DNA from: Tardiphaga sp.
Lineage (GTDB): Bacteria > Pseudomonadota > Alphaproteobacteria > Rhizobiales > Xanthobacteraceae
Direction: 5' to 3'
DNA length: 64,000 nt
Assembly: GCA_030147505.1 (NCBI GenBank)
Contig: JASBVG010000073.1
Location: 1 to 64,000 of the forward strand
Shown here: positions 1-8,177 of the stretch, piece by piece
How positions within the stretch are numbered: the first letter of the stretch is position 1
How the letters are laid out: each line of letters begins with the position of its first letter
Notes under the pieces: generated by a model
What the model saw: the letters and a program-made list of their open reading frames with translations, nothing else
Told to the model about the DNA's origin: nothing
The model's database searches: none
Made by a program: the position numbers and the translations under genes

Positions 1-1
1 C

Positions 2-1579
2 GGCTCCGGCGCCTACGGTGTCGAAGCCGCCGCGCAAAAATACTTCGGCAAGAGCGCGAAGAACGTCACCGTCGCCGAAGCCGCGATGCTCGCGGGCCTC
101 GTGAAGTCGCCGTCGCGCCTCGCGCCGAACCGCAATCCCGAAGGCGCCGAGGCCCGCGCCAAGGTGGTGCTGGCGGCGATGCAGGATGCCGAATTCATCA
201 CCGCGGCGCAGGCCAGGGGCTCGACCGGCGCGCCGCAATACAATGTGAAGCCGGCCGGCGCCGGCACGGTGAACTATGTCGCCGACTGGATCGGCGAAGT
301 GCTCGACGATCTCGTCGGCCAGATCGACGAGAGCATCGTGGTGGAAACCACCATCGATCCCAAGCTGCAGAGCTTCGCCGAAGGCGCCATCATCGACGAA
401 CTCGCCGCCAAGAGCGTGAAGTTCAACGTGACGCAAGGCGCGCTCGTGGCAATGACCCCGCAGGGCGCCGTACGCGCCATGGTCGGCGGCCGAAACTATG
501 CCGAAAGCCAGTTCAATCGCGCCGTCACTGCCAAGCGCCAGCCGGGCTCCAGCTTCAAGCCATTCGTCTACCTCACCGCGATTGAGTCCGGCATGACGCC
601 GGAGACGATCCGCCAGGACGCGCCCATCGACATCAAGGGCTGGAAGCCGGAGAATTACACCCACGAATATTTCGGCTCGGTGACGCTGACGCAGGCGCTG
701 TCGATGTCGCTGAACACGGTCGCCGTCCGTCTCGGCCTCGAGGTTGGCCCGGCCAGCGTGGTGCGCACCGCCCACCGCATGGGCATTTCGTCGAAGCTCG
801 AAGCCAACGCCTCCATCGCGCTTGGCACTTCCGAAGTGTCGATGATGGAGCTGGTTGGCGCCTATGCGCCCTTCGCCAATGGCGGCTATGCGGCGACGCC
901 CTATGTGGTGACGCGTATCCGCACGGTTGAGGGCAAGAAGACGCTCTATTCGCGCCGCAACGATGCGCCAAGCGCGGTGATCGACGCCCGCGCCGTCGCC
1001 GCCATGAACACGATGATGCAGCAGACCATCCTTTCCGGCAGCGCGAAGAAGGCCGAACTGCCGGGCTGGTTCGCTGCCGGCAAGACCGGCACCAGCCAGG
1101 ATTTCCGCGATGCCTGGTTCATCGGCTACACCTCGCAGCTCGTCACCGGCGTCTGGCTCGGCAATGACGACAATTCGCCGACGAAGAAGGCAACGGGCGG
1201 CGGTTTGCCCGTCGATATCTGGTCGCGCTTCATGAAGGTCGCCCATCAGGGACTTCAGCCCGAGCCGGTGCCGGGTCTCGCGCCATCGAGCGCTTTCAGC
1301 ACCAATCCGATCGGGCAGGCGCTGTCTTCGCTGCTGCCGGGTGCCAGTTCGACGGTGCCTCAACAGCAACAACAGGCGTCGCAACGCGAGCTGCCGCCCG
1401 AACGCGGTTATGTCCCGAGCGCACCGATCTATAACGGCTATCGCGCACAGCCGAACGACGCACCGACGCAGGCGAATTATCCCGCCCAGCAACGCCAGCG
1501 CCCGCAGCAGCAGAACGTGCGCCCGGAAGCGGCGAGCGGACTGGATGGATGGTTGTCGGAGCGGTTGTTCGGGAGATAG
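2..1579 (+). CDS. Class A penicillin-binding protein (PBP1A family), 3' part
   Basis: Bifunctional peptidoglycan synthase acting on the periplasmic face of the inner membrane. It polymerises glycan strands (GT51 domain) and cross-links stem peptides (transpeptidase domain). The window opens inside the gene: reading runs from base 2 without a stop, and the first residues (GSGAYGVEAAAQKYFGK, then VAEAAMLAGLVKSPS) are the end of a GT51 domain, so the ATG at 86 is internal. The transpeptidase motifs are all present in order: SSFK (catalytic Ser, about base 550), SLN in SMSLNTVAV (about 709), and KTGTS (about 1083). The last 80 or so residues are a Gln/Pro-rich low-complexity tail, common in rhizobial members. 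The 5' part lies outside the window. Family assignment is firm; which of the organism's class A PBPs this is cannot be told. Confidence 0.95.
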   Translation, partial: GSGAYGVEAAAQKYFGKSAKNVTVAEAAMLAGLVKSPSRLAPNRNPEGAEARAKVVLAAMQDAEFITAAQARGSTGAPQYNVKPAGAGTVNYVADWIGEVLDDLVGQIDESIVVETTIDPKLQSFAEGAIIDELAAKSVKFNVTQGALVAMTPQGAVRAMVGGRNYAESQFNRAVTAKRQPGSSFKPFVYLTAIESGMTPETIRQDAPIDIKGWKPENYTHEYFGSVTLTQALSMSLNTVAVRLGLEVGPASVVRTAHRMGISSKLEANASIALGTSEVSMMELVGAYAPFANGGYAATPYVVTRIRTVEGKKTLYSRRNDAPSAVIDARAVAAMNTMMQQTILSGSAKKAELPGWFAAGKTGTSQDFRDAWFIGYTSQLVTGVWLGNDDNSPTKKATGGGLPVDIWSRFMKVAHQGLQPEPVPGLAPSSAFSTNPIGQALSSLLPGASSTVPQQQQQASQRELPPERGYVPSAPIYNGYRAQPNDAPTQANYPAQQRQRPQQQNVRPEAASGLDGWLSERLFGR

Positions 1580-1617
1580 CGGAGCGGTTCGCTCCGGTGC
1601 CATCACGCCCTCAAACT

Positions 1618-1718
1618 GTCATCGCCCGCGAAAGCGGGCGATCCAGTAAACGCAGATGGGAGCGATGATCGGTGAAGCCGGTGCCTACTGGGTTGTCCGG
1701 TCAAGCAGGGCAACGACA
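1618..1718. repeat. Composite palindromic repeat (paired REP-like), copy 1
   Basis: Two palindromic arms about 40 bp apart lie between convergent genes. The left arm (1618-1648) is GTCATCGCCCG, AAA-type loop, CGGGCGATCCAGTA. The right arm (1685-1718) begins TACTGGGTTGTCC and ends GGGCAACGAC, so it is a degenerate inverted copy. The same two-arm layout recurs at 44133, 45950 and 48761, with single arms at 16507 and 60207. A separate small hairpin, GGAGCG-GTT-CGCTCC at 1581-1595, directly follows the PBP stop codon and could aid transcript termination. Confidence 0.75.
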
Positions 1719-1743
1719 GTAACGGGCAACGACTGAGAGCGCC

Positions 1744-2496
1744 CTACTCGCTCACCCCATAGCGATGCAGATCGTTGCCGTGCGTATCTAGCCAGTTCTT
1801 CGCCCGCTCGGTCGCCGGACAGATCCGCCCGACCACACGCCAGAACTTCGGAGAGTGGTTCATCTCCACCAGATGCGCCACTTCATGCGCGGCGAGATAA
1901 TCCAGCACATAGGCCGGCGCCAGGATCAGCCGCCACGAGAAGGACAGCGAGCCTTCCGTGGTGCAGGAGCCCCAACGACTCGACTGGTCGCGGATCTGGA
2001 TACGCTTCACCTTCACGCCGAGCTGTGCCGCATATTTGGCGGACGCCTTGGCAAGATCCGCCTTGGCCTCGCGCTTGAGGAAATCGTGGACACGTCGATC
2101 GATGTGCTCGACATCTCCGGCGACACAGATGATCTTTTCGCCGCTGTCGCGCACTTCGGTCCATACGGTTCCGCGTCCTGCACGATGAACGATCTTATGA
2201 TCGACGCCGCGCAGCGGAACTACCGTGCCATGTTGAAAGGGTGCAGCCTTCGGCAAACGACCAAGACGCGCCGCAATCCACGCGCCGTGACGCTGCGCAA
2301 AGTCTTTCGCATCGACCAGAGTGCCACGCGGAGGCATCGTCAGAATGGCTTCGCGATCGCTTGGATGAATCCGGAGTGTATATCTCGTCGCGCGGCGGTG
2401 ACGGCGCAGGCGAATGGCGAACATTTGCGAGCCATGCTTGACCGCAATGGTGTCTGGTTCCGTAGGACGGCGATAGAGTAGTGCGCGAAAGGCCAT
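1744..2496 (-). CDS. YgjP-like metallopeptidase (DUF45 / M48 family)
   Basis: Putative zinc metallopeptidase of the YgjP/DUF45 family, 250 residues. The zinc-binding motif HEVAH is at residues 204-208, with a third likely ligand in the following NHSPKFW segment. The family's conserved RWGSC motif (residues 174-178) precedes it. The start is taken at the ATG at 2496 (MAFRALLYRR). The frame is open further upstream, but that extension (MICFCAEPFSW) is not typical of the family. No strong Shine-Dalgarno precedes the chosen start. The gene is convergent with the PBP gene, with a palindromic repeat between them. Substrate is unknown; family members are soluble and sometimes sit beside restriction genes, which is not the case here. 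Confidence 0.88.
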   Translation of the reverse strand: MAFRALLYRRPTEPDTIAVKHGSQMFAIRLRRHRRATRYTLRIHPSDREAILTMPPRGTLVDAKDFAQRHGAWIAARLGRLPKAAPFQHGTVVPLRGVDHKIVHRAGRGTVWTEVRDSGEKIICVAGDVEHIDRRVHDFLKREAKADLAKASAKYAAQLGVKVKRIQIRDQSSRWGSCTTEGSLSFSWRLILAPAYVLDYLAAHEVAHLVEMNHSPKFWRVVGRICPATERAKNWLDTHGNDLHRYGVSE

Positions 2497-2806
2497 GTCA
2501 GGAGTTCCGGTCGTCAGAAGATCGGCCGGAGTCTGCCATAACCGCCGCCATGAGAACGGCTCGGCGCAAAAACAAATCATTTGCCCAAGATAAGGGGTCT
2601 CGGGCTGATTTGTCCCCTATGGAATGTAGTTCGGAACACGAATCTCGATTCAAAAATACGGCCAAGAACCGAGTTTAGAATTGAATCGCGCACCAGCATT
2701 TGGGGATAGGTGAAAAATCCGGTTTACCGCTAATTTTTCAAGGGTTTAACCGAATTGTTCCTGCAACCGCGCATGCTTTGAGTGCGCGATTCAAAACGAT
2801 GAGTTC
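2497..2806. other. Intergenic region with no gene recognised
   Basis: About 310 bases between the metallopeptidase start and the phaZ 3' hairpin. The part from 2590 to 2790 is visibly more AT-rich than its surroundings and carries A/T runs. It presumably holds the metallopeptidase promoter. I see no supported gene or RNA here. Confidence 0.5.
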
Positions 2807-2836
2807 GCATCGTCGTGCCATCACGCACGACGATGC
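2807..2836. terminator. Perfect 12-bp hairpin downstream of phaZ
   Basis: GCATCGTCGTGC (2807-2818), loop CATCAC, then GCACGACGATGC (2825-2836), ten bases past the phaZ stop codon. No clear T run follows on the minus strand, so it may act as an RNA-stabilising or Rho-assisted terminator rather than a classic intrinsic one. Confidence 0.55.
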
Positions 2837-2846
2837 ATAAATAAAA

Positions 2847-4163
2847 TCACTCGGCAGCAGCGTTACGACGCGCATGCGCCGCGCTTGCCTGGAAATCGCA
2901 GATGCGCGGCACGATCTCCGATTTGAATCGCGATCCATTGAAGACGCCGTAGTGTCCGACACCGGGCTGCACATAATGCACGCGCCGCTCGTCAGGGATC
3001 GAACTGCACAGACCATGCGTCGCTTCGGTCTGGCCGAGACCGGAGATGTCGTCCTTCTCGCCTTCGACGGTCATGAGCGCGACATTGACGATCTTCGACG
3101 GCTCGACCGGCTTGCCGCGATGAGTCATCTCGCCCTTCGGCAATGCGTGCTTGATGAACACGGTGTCAACGGTCTGCAGGTAATACTCAGCCGTCAGGTC
3201 CATCACCGCGAGATATTCGTCGTAGAATTCGCGATGCTTGTCGACGAGATCGCCGTCGCCCTTCACCAGGTTCTCGAACAGCTTCTTGTGCGCATCCATG
3301 TGGCGATCGAGGTTCATGCTGATGAAGCCGTTCAGCTGCAGGAAGCCCGGATAGACGTCGCGCATCACGCCCGGATGCGGGAATGGCACCTTGGTGATGA
3401 CATTGTTGCGGAACCAGTCGATGCCTTTCTGACCCGCGAGATCGTTCACAGCAGTCGGATTGCGGCGCGTATCGATCGGGCCGCCCATCAGCGTCATCGA
3501 CAGCGGCACATAGGGATCGTTCTCGGCTTCCATCACCGACACGGCGGCGAGCACGGGCACTGCCGGCTGGCACACTGCGAGCACATGCACATTGCCGCCG
3601 AGCACATGGAACATCTCGATGACGTAGTCGATGTAGTCTTCCAGATCGAAGCGGCCGGCTGCGAGCGGCACCTGGCGCGCATCGGACCAGTCGGTGATGT
3701 AGACCTCATGGGTCGGCAGGAAGGCTTCCACGGTGCCGCGAAGCAGCGTGGCATAGTGACCGGACATCGGTGCCACGATGAACACGCGTGGCTGCGGCGT
3801 GCGGAGGGGGCGCGGATGCTTGCGGTCGAAATAGAGCAAACGGCAAAACGGTTTTTCCCACACCGAGCGGATCTCGATGGGCGTGCGGACGCCATTCACT
3901 TCGGTGTCCCTGAGGCCCCATTCCGGCTTGCCGTAGCGGCGCGTGGTGCGCTCGAACAATTCGCAGCCGGCGGTGATCTGCTTGGCGAAATCGGTCCGCC
4001 CGAACGGATTGAGCGGATTCTGCAGCATCATCCGCGCGGCATCGCTCATCGCGCGCGCCGGACCGAGCGACGCATAGGCCATCTCATACATCCAGTACAT
4101 CGGAGCCGTGAGCCCGGGGCTCGTTTCCGACGCTGGCGGCCGGCCAAATTCACCTATCGGCAT
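2847..4163 (-). CDS. phaZ: Intracellular polyhydroxyalkanoate (PHB) depolymerase
   Basis: Hydrolyses or thiolyses intracellular poly-3-hydroxybutyrate granules to mobilise stored carbon. The 438-residue protein matches the intracellular PhaZ family: the N-terminus has the characteristic MYWMYEMAYASLGPAR segment, and the catalytic box is AVCQPA, with Cys198 as nucleophile instead of the Ser of extracellular depolymerases. The C-terminal PHB_depo_C part includes GQTEATHGLC and the VGHYGVFNGSRF segment carrying the catalytic His. The ATG at 4163 is preceded by TGAGGACAG, a good ribosome-binding site. It is a monocistronic-looking gene, with 209 bases upstream to the ABC genes and a hairpin downstream. 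Confidence 0.95.
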   Translation of the reverse strand: MPIGEFGRPPASETSPGLTAPMYWMYEMAYASLGPARAMSDAARMMLQNPLNPFGRTDFAKQITAGCELFERTTRRYGKPEWGLRDTEVNGVRTPIEIRSVWEKPFCRLLYFDRKHPRPLRTPQPRVFIVAPMSGHYATLLRGTVEAFLPTHEVYITDWSDARQVPLAAGRFDLEDYIDYVIEMFHVLGGNVHVLAVCQPAVPVLAAVSVMEAENDPYVPLSMTLMGGPIDTRRNPTAVNDLAGQKGIDWFRNNVITKVPFPHPGVMRDVYPGFLQLNGFISMNLDRHMDAHKKLFENLVKGDGDLVDKHREFYDEYLAVMDLTAEYYLQTVDTVFIKHALPKGEMTHRGKPVEPSKIVNVALMTVEGEKDDISGLGQTEATHGLCSSIPDERRVHYVQPGVGHYGVFNGSRFKSEIVPRICDFQASAAHARRNAAAE

Positions 4164-4372
4164 CTGTCCTCACATCCATTCCGCGATGTTTTCGCACTGC
4201 AGTATAGTGGAGACTGACTTAGAAAGCGTCAACGTGTCTGTCCTTCGAGCAAGCCGGGAACCCAACAAAATCGGCTGTTTTCCATCGGTAAATGGTCGAA
4301 TCACCTCGTCCGTCGTGATGGCGGCGTGCATTGCGCTGCTCAGGATGACGGCAGGAGTAAGTAGCGAGCGCT

Positions 4373-5191
4373 TTATTCCCCGCCCGAAATCAGCGAGCCC
4401 GCGCGCTTGGCGCTGTTCAGCAGCATAAGGAATCCCGCGAACGACACGGCGAACAGCACTGCATTGATGGCGAGCGCGCCCAGCATCAGATCCGCGCGAA
4501 ACACCTGATCGAACAGCAGCGCCCGCATACCCTCGAACACATAGGTCGGCGGCAGGCACCATGCGACCGGCTGCAGCCACGCCGGCAGCACCGCTACCGG
4601 ATAATAGACGCAGACCAGCGGCATCAGACCGAACATCAGCGTCCAGACGATGCTCTCGGCGCCGAGCCCGTTGCGCAGCACGAGGCCCGACACAAAGATG
4701 CCGAGCGACCAGCTCGTGAAGATCAGGTTGCAGAAGAAGGCGATCAGCGGCAGGCCGAACGACAGCAGATTGAAATTGAAGAACACCGCCGCGAGGATGA
4801 CCATCGGAATGACGCCGATCGCCAGGCGAACGAGACTCATGAGCATCAGCGCGATCAGGAACTCGATCGGCTTCAGCGGACTCATCATGAGATTGCCGAG
4901 GTTGCGCGCCCACATCTCCTCAAGAAACGAGATGGAGAAGCCGAGCTGGCCGCGAAACAGGATGTCCCACAGGATGACGGCGCCGATCAGCGTGCCACCG
5001 GCCTGCGCGAAGAAGCCGGCATTCTGCGAGATATAGTTCTGCAGGAAGCCCCAGGTGATGATCTGCAGCGCTGGCCAGTAGATCAGCTCCAGCATCCGCG
5101 GCCATGACGAGCGCAAGAGATACCAGTAGCGCAGCACCATCGCATTGATCCGGTGCATCGCGAGGCCGCTTGTATGCTCCATGATGCTCAT
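4373..5191 (-). CDS. ABC-2 type transporter permease
   Basis: Integral membrane permease of an ABC-2 exporter, 272 residues with about six hydrophobic segments. The family signature region is visible as SFLEEMWARNLGNLMMSPL (residues about 85-103), followed by hydrophobic helices. The stop of the ATPase gene and the start of this gene overlap by 4 bases (ATGA), so the two are translationally coupled and form one exporter. It resembles NodJ/YadH-type permeases, which export lipo-oligosaccharides or polysaccharides, but no nod or polysaccharide genes are nearby and the substrate is unknown. Confidence 0.9.
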   Translation of the reverse strand: MSIMEHTSGLAMHRINAMVLRYWYLLRSSWPRMLELIYWPALQIITWGFLQNYISQNAGFFAQAGGTLIGAVILWDILFRGQLGFSISFLEEMWARNLGNLMMSPLKPIEFLIALMLMSLVRLAIGVIPMVILAAVFFNFNLLSFGLPLIAFFCNLIFTSWSLGIFVSGLVLRNGLGAESIVWTLMFGLMPLVCVYYPVAVLPAWLQPVAWCLPPTYVFEGMRALLFDQVFRADLMLGALAINAVLFAVSFAGFLMLLNSAKRAGSLISGGE

Positions 5192-6003
5192 TGCGCCGCC
5201 TCCCGGTTACGCCCGCGCGCGACGTCGAGGAACACGTCTTCCAGCGTGGTGCGGTTGTAGCGCTGCAGGATGCCGGCCGGGCTGTCGTCGTCCTCGACGC
5301 GGCCCTTCTTCATGATGATGACGCGATCGCACAGCCGCTCGACCTCCAGCATGTTGTGCGAGGCGAGCAGGATCGTTGCGTTATGGCCCTTGCGATAGGT
5401 TTCGAGATGCTGGCGAATCCAGTCCGCCGTATCCGGATCGAGCGAGGCAGTCGGTTCATCCAGCAGCAGCAGTTCCGGCTCGTTGATCAGCGCCTTGGCG
5501 AGCGCCACGCGCGTCTTCTGGCCTGCCGAGAGTTTTCCGCTGGCGCGATCGAGAAAATCGGCGAGATCGAGATCGGAGGCCAGTTGCGCGATGCGCTCGC
5601 GCAGGTTCCGCACCGCATAGAGCTTGCCGAACACCGTGAGGTTCTGCCGCACCGTGAGGCGCATCGGCATATCGACATAGGGACTTTCAAAGTTCATCCG
5701 CCCCAGCACATCGGCCGCCTGTTCGGGCATCGCATGGCCGAGCACCGACACCTTGCCCGAAGTCGGCAATACCAGACCCATGATCATCGCAATGGTCGTG
5801 GTCTTGCCGGCGCCATTGCCGCCGAGCAGCCCGGTAATGCTGCCGCGCGCGATGCGGAACGAGATGCCGTCCACGGCGCGGGTGGTCTTGTAGACCTTCA
5901 CCAGATGCGCAACCTCGATCGCGGCCGGAGCGGCCGGATCACGCATCGCGATACTGTTCTGCCTGGTATCTTCGACGGTCATTGCCGGGGTTGTGTGCGG
6001 CAT
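5188..6003 (-). CDS. ABC transporter ATP-binding protein
   Basis: Cytoplasmic ATPase partner of the ABC-2 permease just downstream, 271 residues. All nucleotide-binding motifs are intact: Walker A GGNGAGKTT (61-69), signature LSAGQ (158-162), Walker B LLLLDEP (178-184) and the switch His in LLASHNM (H216). The family matches NodI/CcmA-type exporters. The first 28 residues are an unconserved extension, so translation might begin at the Met at residue 8 or 20; the longest ATG is given. The gene is followed by the permease with a 4-base overlap. Confidence 0.92.
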   Translation of the reverse strand: MPHTTPAMTVEDTRQNSIAMRDPAAPAAIEVAHLVKVYKTTRAVDGISFRIARGSITGLLGGNGAGKTTTIAMIMGLVLPTSGKVSVLGHAMPEQAADVLGRMNFESPYVDMPMRLTVRQNLTVFGKLYAVRNLRERIAQLASDLDLADFLDRASGKLSAGQKTRVALAKALINEPELLLLDEPTASLDPDTADWIRQHLETYRKGHNATILLASHNMLEVERLCDRVIIMKKGRVEDDDSPAGILQRYNRTTLEDVFLDVARGRNREAAQ

Positions 6004-6038
6004 CGGGGCGCGGAACGCAAGGCGAAGCGGCCTGTAGC

Positions 6039-6148
6039 CATCCTTCGAGACGCGGCCTGCGGCCGCTCCTCAGGATGAGGGAAGAGTATTGGGCACCATA
6101 GAAGACCCTCATGGTGAGGAGCCCGCGAAGCGGGCGTCTCGAACCATG
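6039..6148. repeat. Inverted pair of TTCGAGACGC/GCTCCTCA repeats
   Basis: Two copies of one short element lie head-to-head between the ABC genes and regB. Copy 1 (6039-6080) starts CATCCTTCGAGACGC and ends GCTCCTCAGGATGAGG. Copy 2 (6105-6148), read on the opposite strand, starts CATGGTTCGAGACGC and ends GCTCCTCACCATGAGGG. Each copy is itself palindromic, and the flanking bases covary (CC/GG against GG/CC), as expected for a conserved hairpin. Confidence 0.75.
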
Positions 6149-6270
6149 CAGGCCCAACACTATCCTCATGCATATGCTGTAGCCTTCAAGTGGATAAAGG
6201 TGAACGAACGGCGACTTTGCCGCATCGCCCAAGGTTTGTCGTCCTTCCAGCAACCCGCTAAAATGCTGAT

Positions 6271-7587
6271 ATGACCGACATTTCCGTTTCCGACTTCCGT
6301 CATCCACGCCGTTACGTGCGCCTCGACACGATCCTGCGCCTGCGCTGGCTGGCGGCGCTCGGGCAGCTCGCCGCCATTTTCGTGGTGGTGCAGGGTCTCG
6401 AATACGACATGGCGATCGTTCCCTGCGTGACGATCATCGGCCTGTCGGCGGCGCTGAACCTCGTGCTGCAGACGCTGTTCAACCCCGTGCATCGCCTGGA
6501 AGCCATCAGCGCCGCGGGATTGCTGGCGCTGAACATCATCGAGCTTGCCGGCCTGCTCTATTTCACCGGCGGTCTGCAGAACCCGTTCTCGTTCCTGTTC
6601 CTCGCTCCGGTGCTGATCTCGGCGACGGCGCTGCCGACCAACTACACGATTGCGCTGGGCGTTTTCGCCGCCACCTGCACCACGGTGCTGGCTTTCTTTC
6701 ATCTGCCACTGCCATGGGACGCGGCCGATCCGCTGGTGCTGCCGCAGATCTATCTGCTCGGCGTCTGGTTCTCGATCATGACCGCCATCGGCGTCACCAG
6801 CCTCTACGCGTTCCAGGTCACCGAGGAAGCGCGCAAACTCTCCGACGCGCTCGCCGCCACCGAACTGGTGCTGACCCGTGAGCAGCATCTGACCCAGATC
6901 GACGGCCTCGCCGCCGCCGCCGCCCACGAACTCGGAACGCCGCTCGCCACCATCTTCCTGATCTCGCGCGAGCTGGTGAAGAACGTCGATAAAAATCCAG
7001 AGCTCGCCGGCGACCTGCGCACCATGGCCGAACAGGCACAGCGCTGCCGCGAGATCCTCTCCAAAATCACGCAGCTGAATTCGAGCGGCGCGCCGTTCGA
7101 CCGCATGCGCATCTCGCAGCTGATCGAAGAATCCGTCTCGCCGCATCGCGATTTCGGCGTCGCCATCAAGGTGCGGATTGCCGTCTCCAACGCGCCCGAA
7201 CCGGTCGGGATGCGCAATCCCGCGATCCTCTACGGCGTCGGCAATATTCTGGAGAACGCTGTCGATTTCGCCCGCGAGCAGGTCGAGGTGAATGCCTGGT
7301 GGAATGCCGACAGCATCGTGCTGTCGATCTCCGACGACGGGCCCGGCATTCCCCCGGACCTGCTCAAGCGCATCGGCGAGCCTTATCTGTCGCGCCGCCG
7401 CAATACCGAAGACGGCCCGCGCCGCGGCCTCGGCCTCGGCGTCTTCATCGCCCGCACGCTGCTGGAACGCACCGGCGCCAAGGTCACCTTCAGCAACCGC
7501 GTCTTCCCCGACCACGGCGCCGTGGTACAGATCGCATGGCCCCGCGATGCCTTCGAGACCGCGGGGCAATTGGCGGAAGTGGACTAG
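6271..7587 (+). CDS. regB: RegB/PrrB/ActS family redox-sensing histidine kinase
   Basis: Membrane sensor kinase that reports the redox state of the quinone pool and phosphorylates a RegA/PrrA/ActR regulator controlling respiration, nitrogen and carbon fixation genes. The 438-residue protein shows six N-terminal membrane segments (about residues 24-180), the quinone-binding heptapeptide GGLQNPF (100-106), the H-box AAAAHELGTPLATI with phospho-acceptor His219, and Cys259 in QAQRCREIL, matching the redox-active Cys of Rhodobacter RegB. The C-terminal ATPase has NILENAVDFA, DDGPGIP and GLGLGVF. The usual partner gene regA is absent on both sides; a GNAT gene follows instead. Confidence 0.93.
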   Translation: MTDISVSDFRHPRRYVRLDTILRLRWLAALGQLAAIFVVVQGLEYDMAIVPCVTIIGLSAALNLVLQTLFNPVHRLEAISAAGLLALNIIELAGLLYFTGGLQNPFSFLFLAPVLISATALPTNYTIALGVFAATCTTVLAFFHLPLPWDAADPLVLPQIYLLGVWFSIMTAIGVTSLYAFQVTEEARKLSDALAATELVLTREQHLTQIDGLAAAAAHELGTPLATIFLISRELVKNVDKNPELAGDLRTMAEQAQRCREILSKITQLNSSGAPFDRMRISQLIEESVSPHRDFGVAIKVRIAVSNAPEPVGMRNPAILYGVGNILENAVDFAREQVEVNAWWNADSIVLSISDDGPGIPPDLLKRIGEPYLSRRRNTEDGPRRGLGLGVFIARTLLERTGAKVTFSNRVFPDHGAVVQIAWPRDAFETAGQLAEVD

Positions 7588-7661
7588 GCAAGAACCGGCG
7601 GCGGTTTGTAAGCCCGTTCAGCTACTTTCCCTCCGAGCCAAGCCATTGCAGATTGCCGGCC

Positions 7662-8099
7662 ATGATCAAGATTCGAGCTTCCCGCACAACCGAGGGCGAA
7701 CGTGTCATCGACATCTGGCGAGGAGCAGTTGACGCTACTCACGATTTTCTGACGCCCGAAGATCGTCTCGCCATTGACGAAATGGTGTCCGGCTTCCTTC
7801 CGCAAGCCCCACTCTGGCTGGCAGTTGACGAAAAAGACTACCCCCTGGCCTTCATGCTGATCGACGGCGGACATATGGAGGCGCTATTCGTTGACCCCAC
7901 CCGTCGCGGAACCGGTATCGGTGCTGCGCTTGTGCAGCACGGTCTCACGCTTCATCCAAGAATGACAACCGATGTCAACGAGCAGAACGATCAAGCTGTT
8001 CGCTTCTATGAACGCATGGGATTCAAACAGACAGGTCGGTCGCCGATCGACGGACAGGGTAGACCGTATCCACTCATCCACCTGGAATATCCGGGCTGA
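7662..8099 (+). CDS. yjaB: GNAT family N-acetyltransferase, YjaB-like
   Basis: Acetyl-CoA-dependent N-acetyltransferase of 145 residues. The start is the ATG at 7662 (MIKIRASRTTEGERVIDIW). Strong family resemblance to Escherichia coli YjaB is seen in VDATHDFLTPED, FLPQAPLWLAVDE, MEALFVDPTRRGTGIGAAL (acetyl-CoA binding motif A, R/Q-x-x-G-x-G/A) and DVNEQNDQAVRFYERMGF. Substrate is not established for this group. It lies 74 bases downstream of regB on the same strand, where regA would be expected in relatives, but nothing suggests a functional tie to redox control. Confidence 0.9.
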   Translation: MIKIRASRTTEGERVIDIWRGAVDATHDFLTPEDRLAIDEMVSGFLPQAPLWLAVDEKDYPLAFMLIDGGHMEALFVDPTRRGTGIGAALVQHGLTLHPRMTTDVNEQNDQAVRFYERMGFKQTGRSPIDGQGRPYPLIHLEYPG

Positions 8100-8177
8100 T
8101 TGACCGGCTTTCGATCGTCAATCTCCGCAACAACGTATTGCTGGATTTCATGGGTTCACGACCTGGGATGGTCGATG

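Noticed and set aside
2874..4217. 447-codon open frame on the plus strand opposite phaZ
   Set aside because: It mirrors phaZ in a high-GC antisense frame, is rich in His/Arg/Asp with no domain, and phaZ itself is certain.
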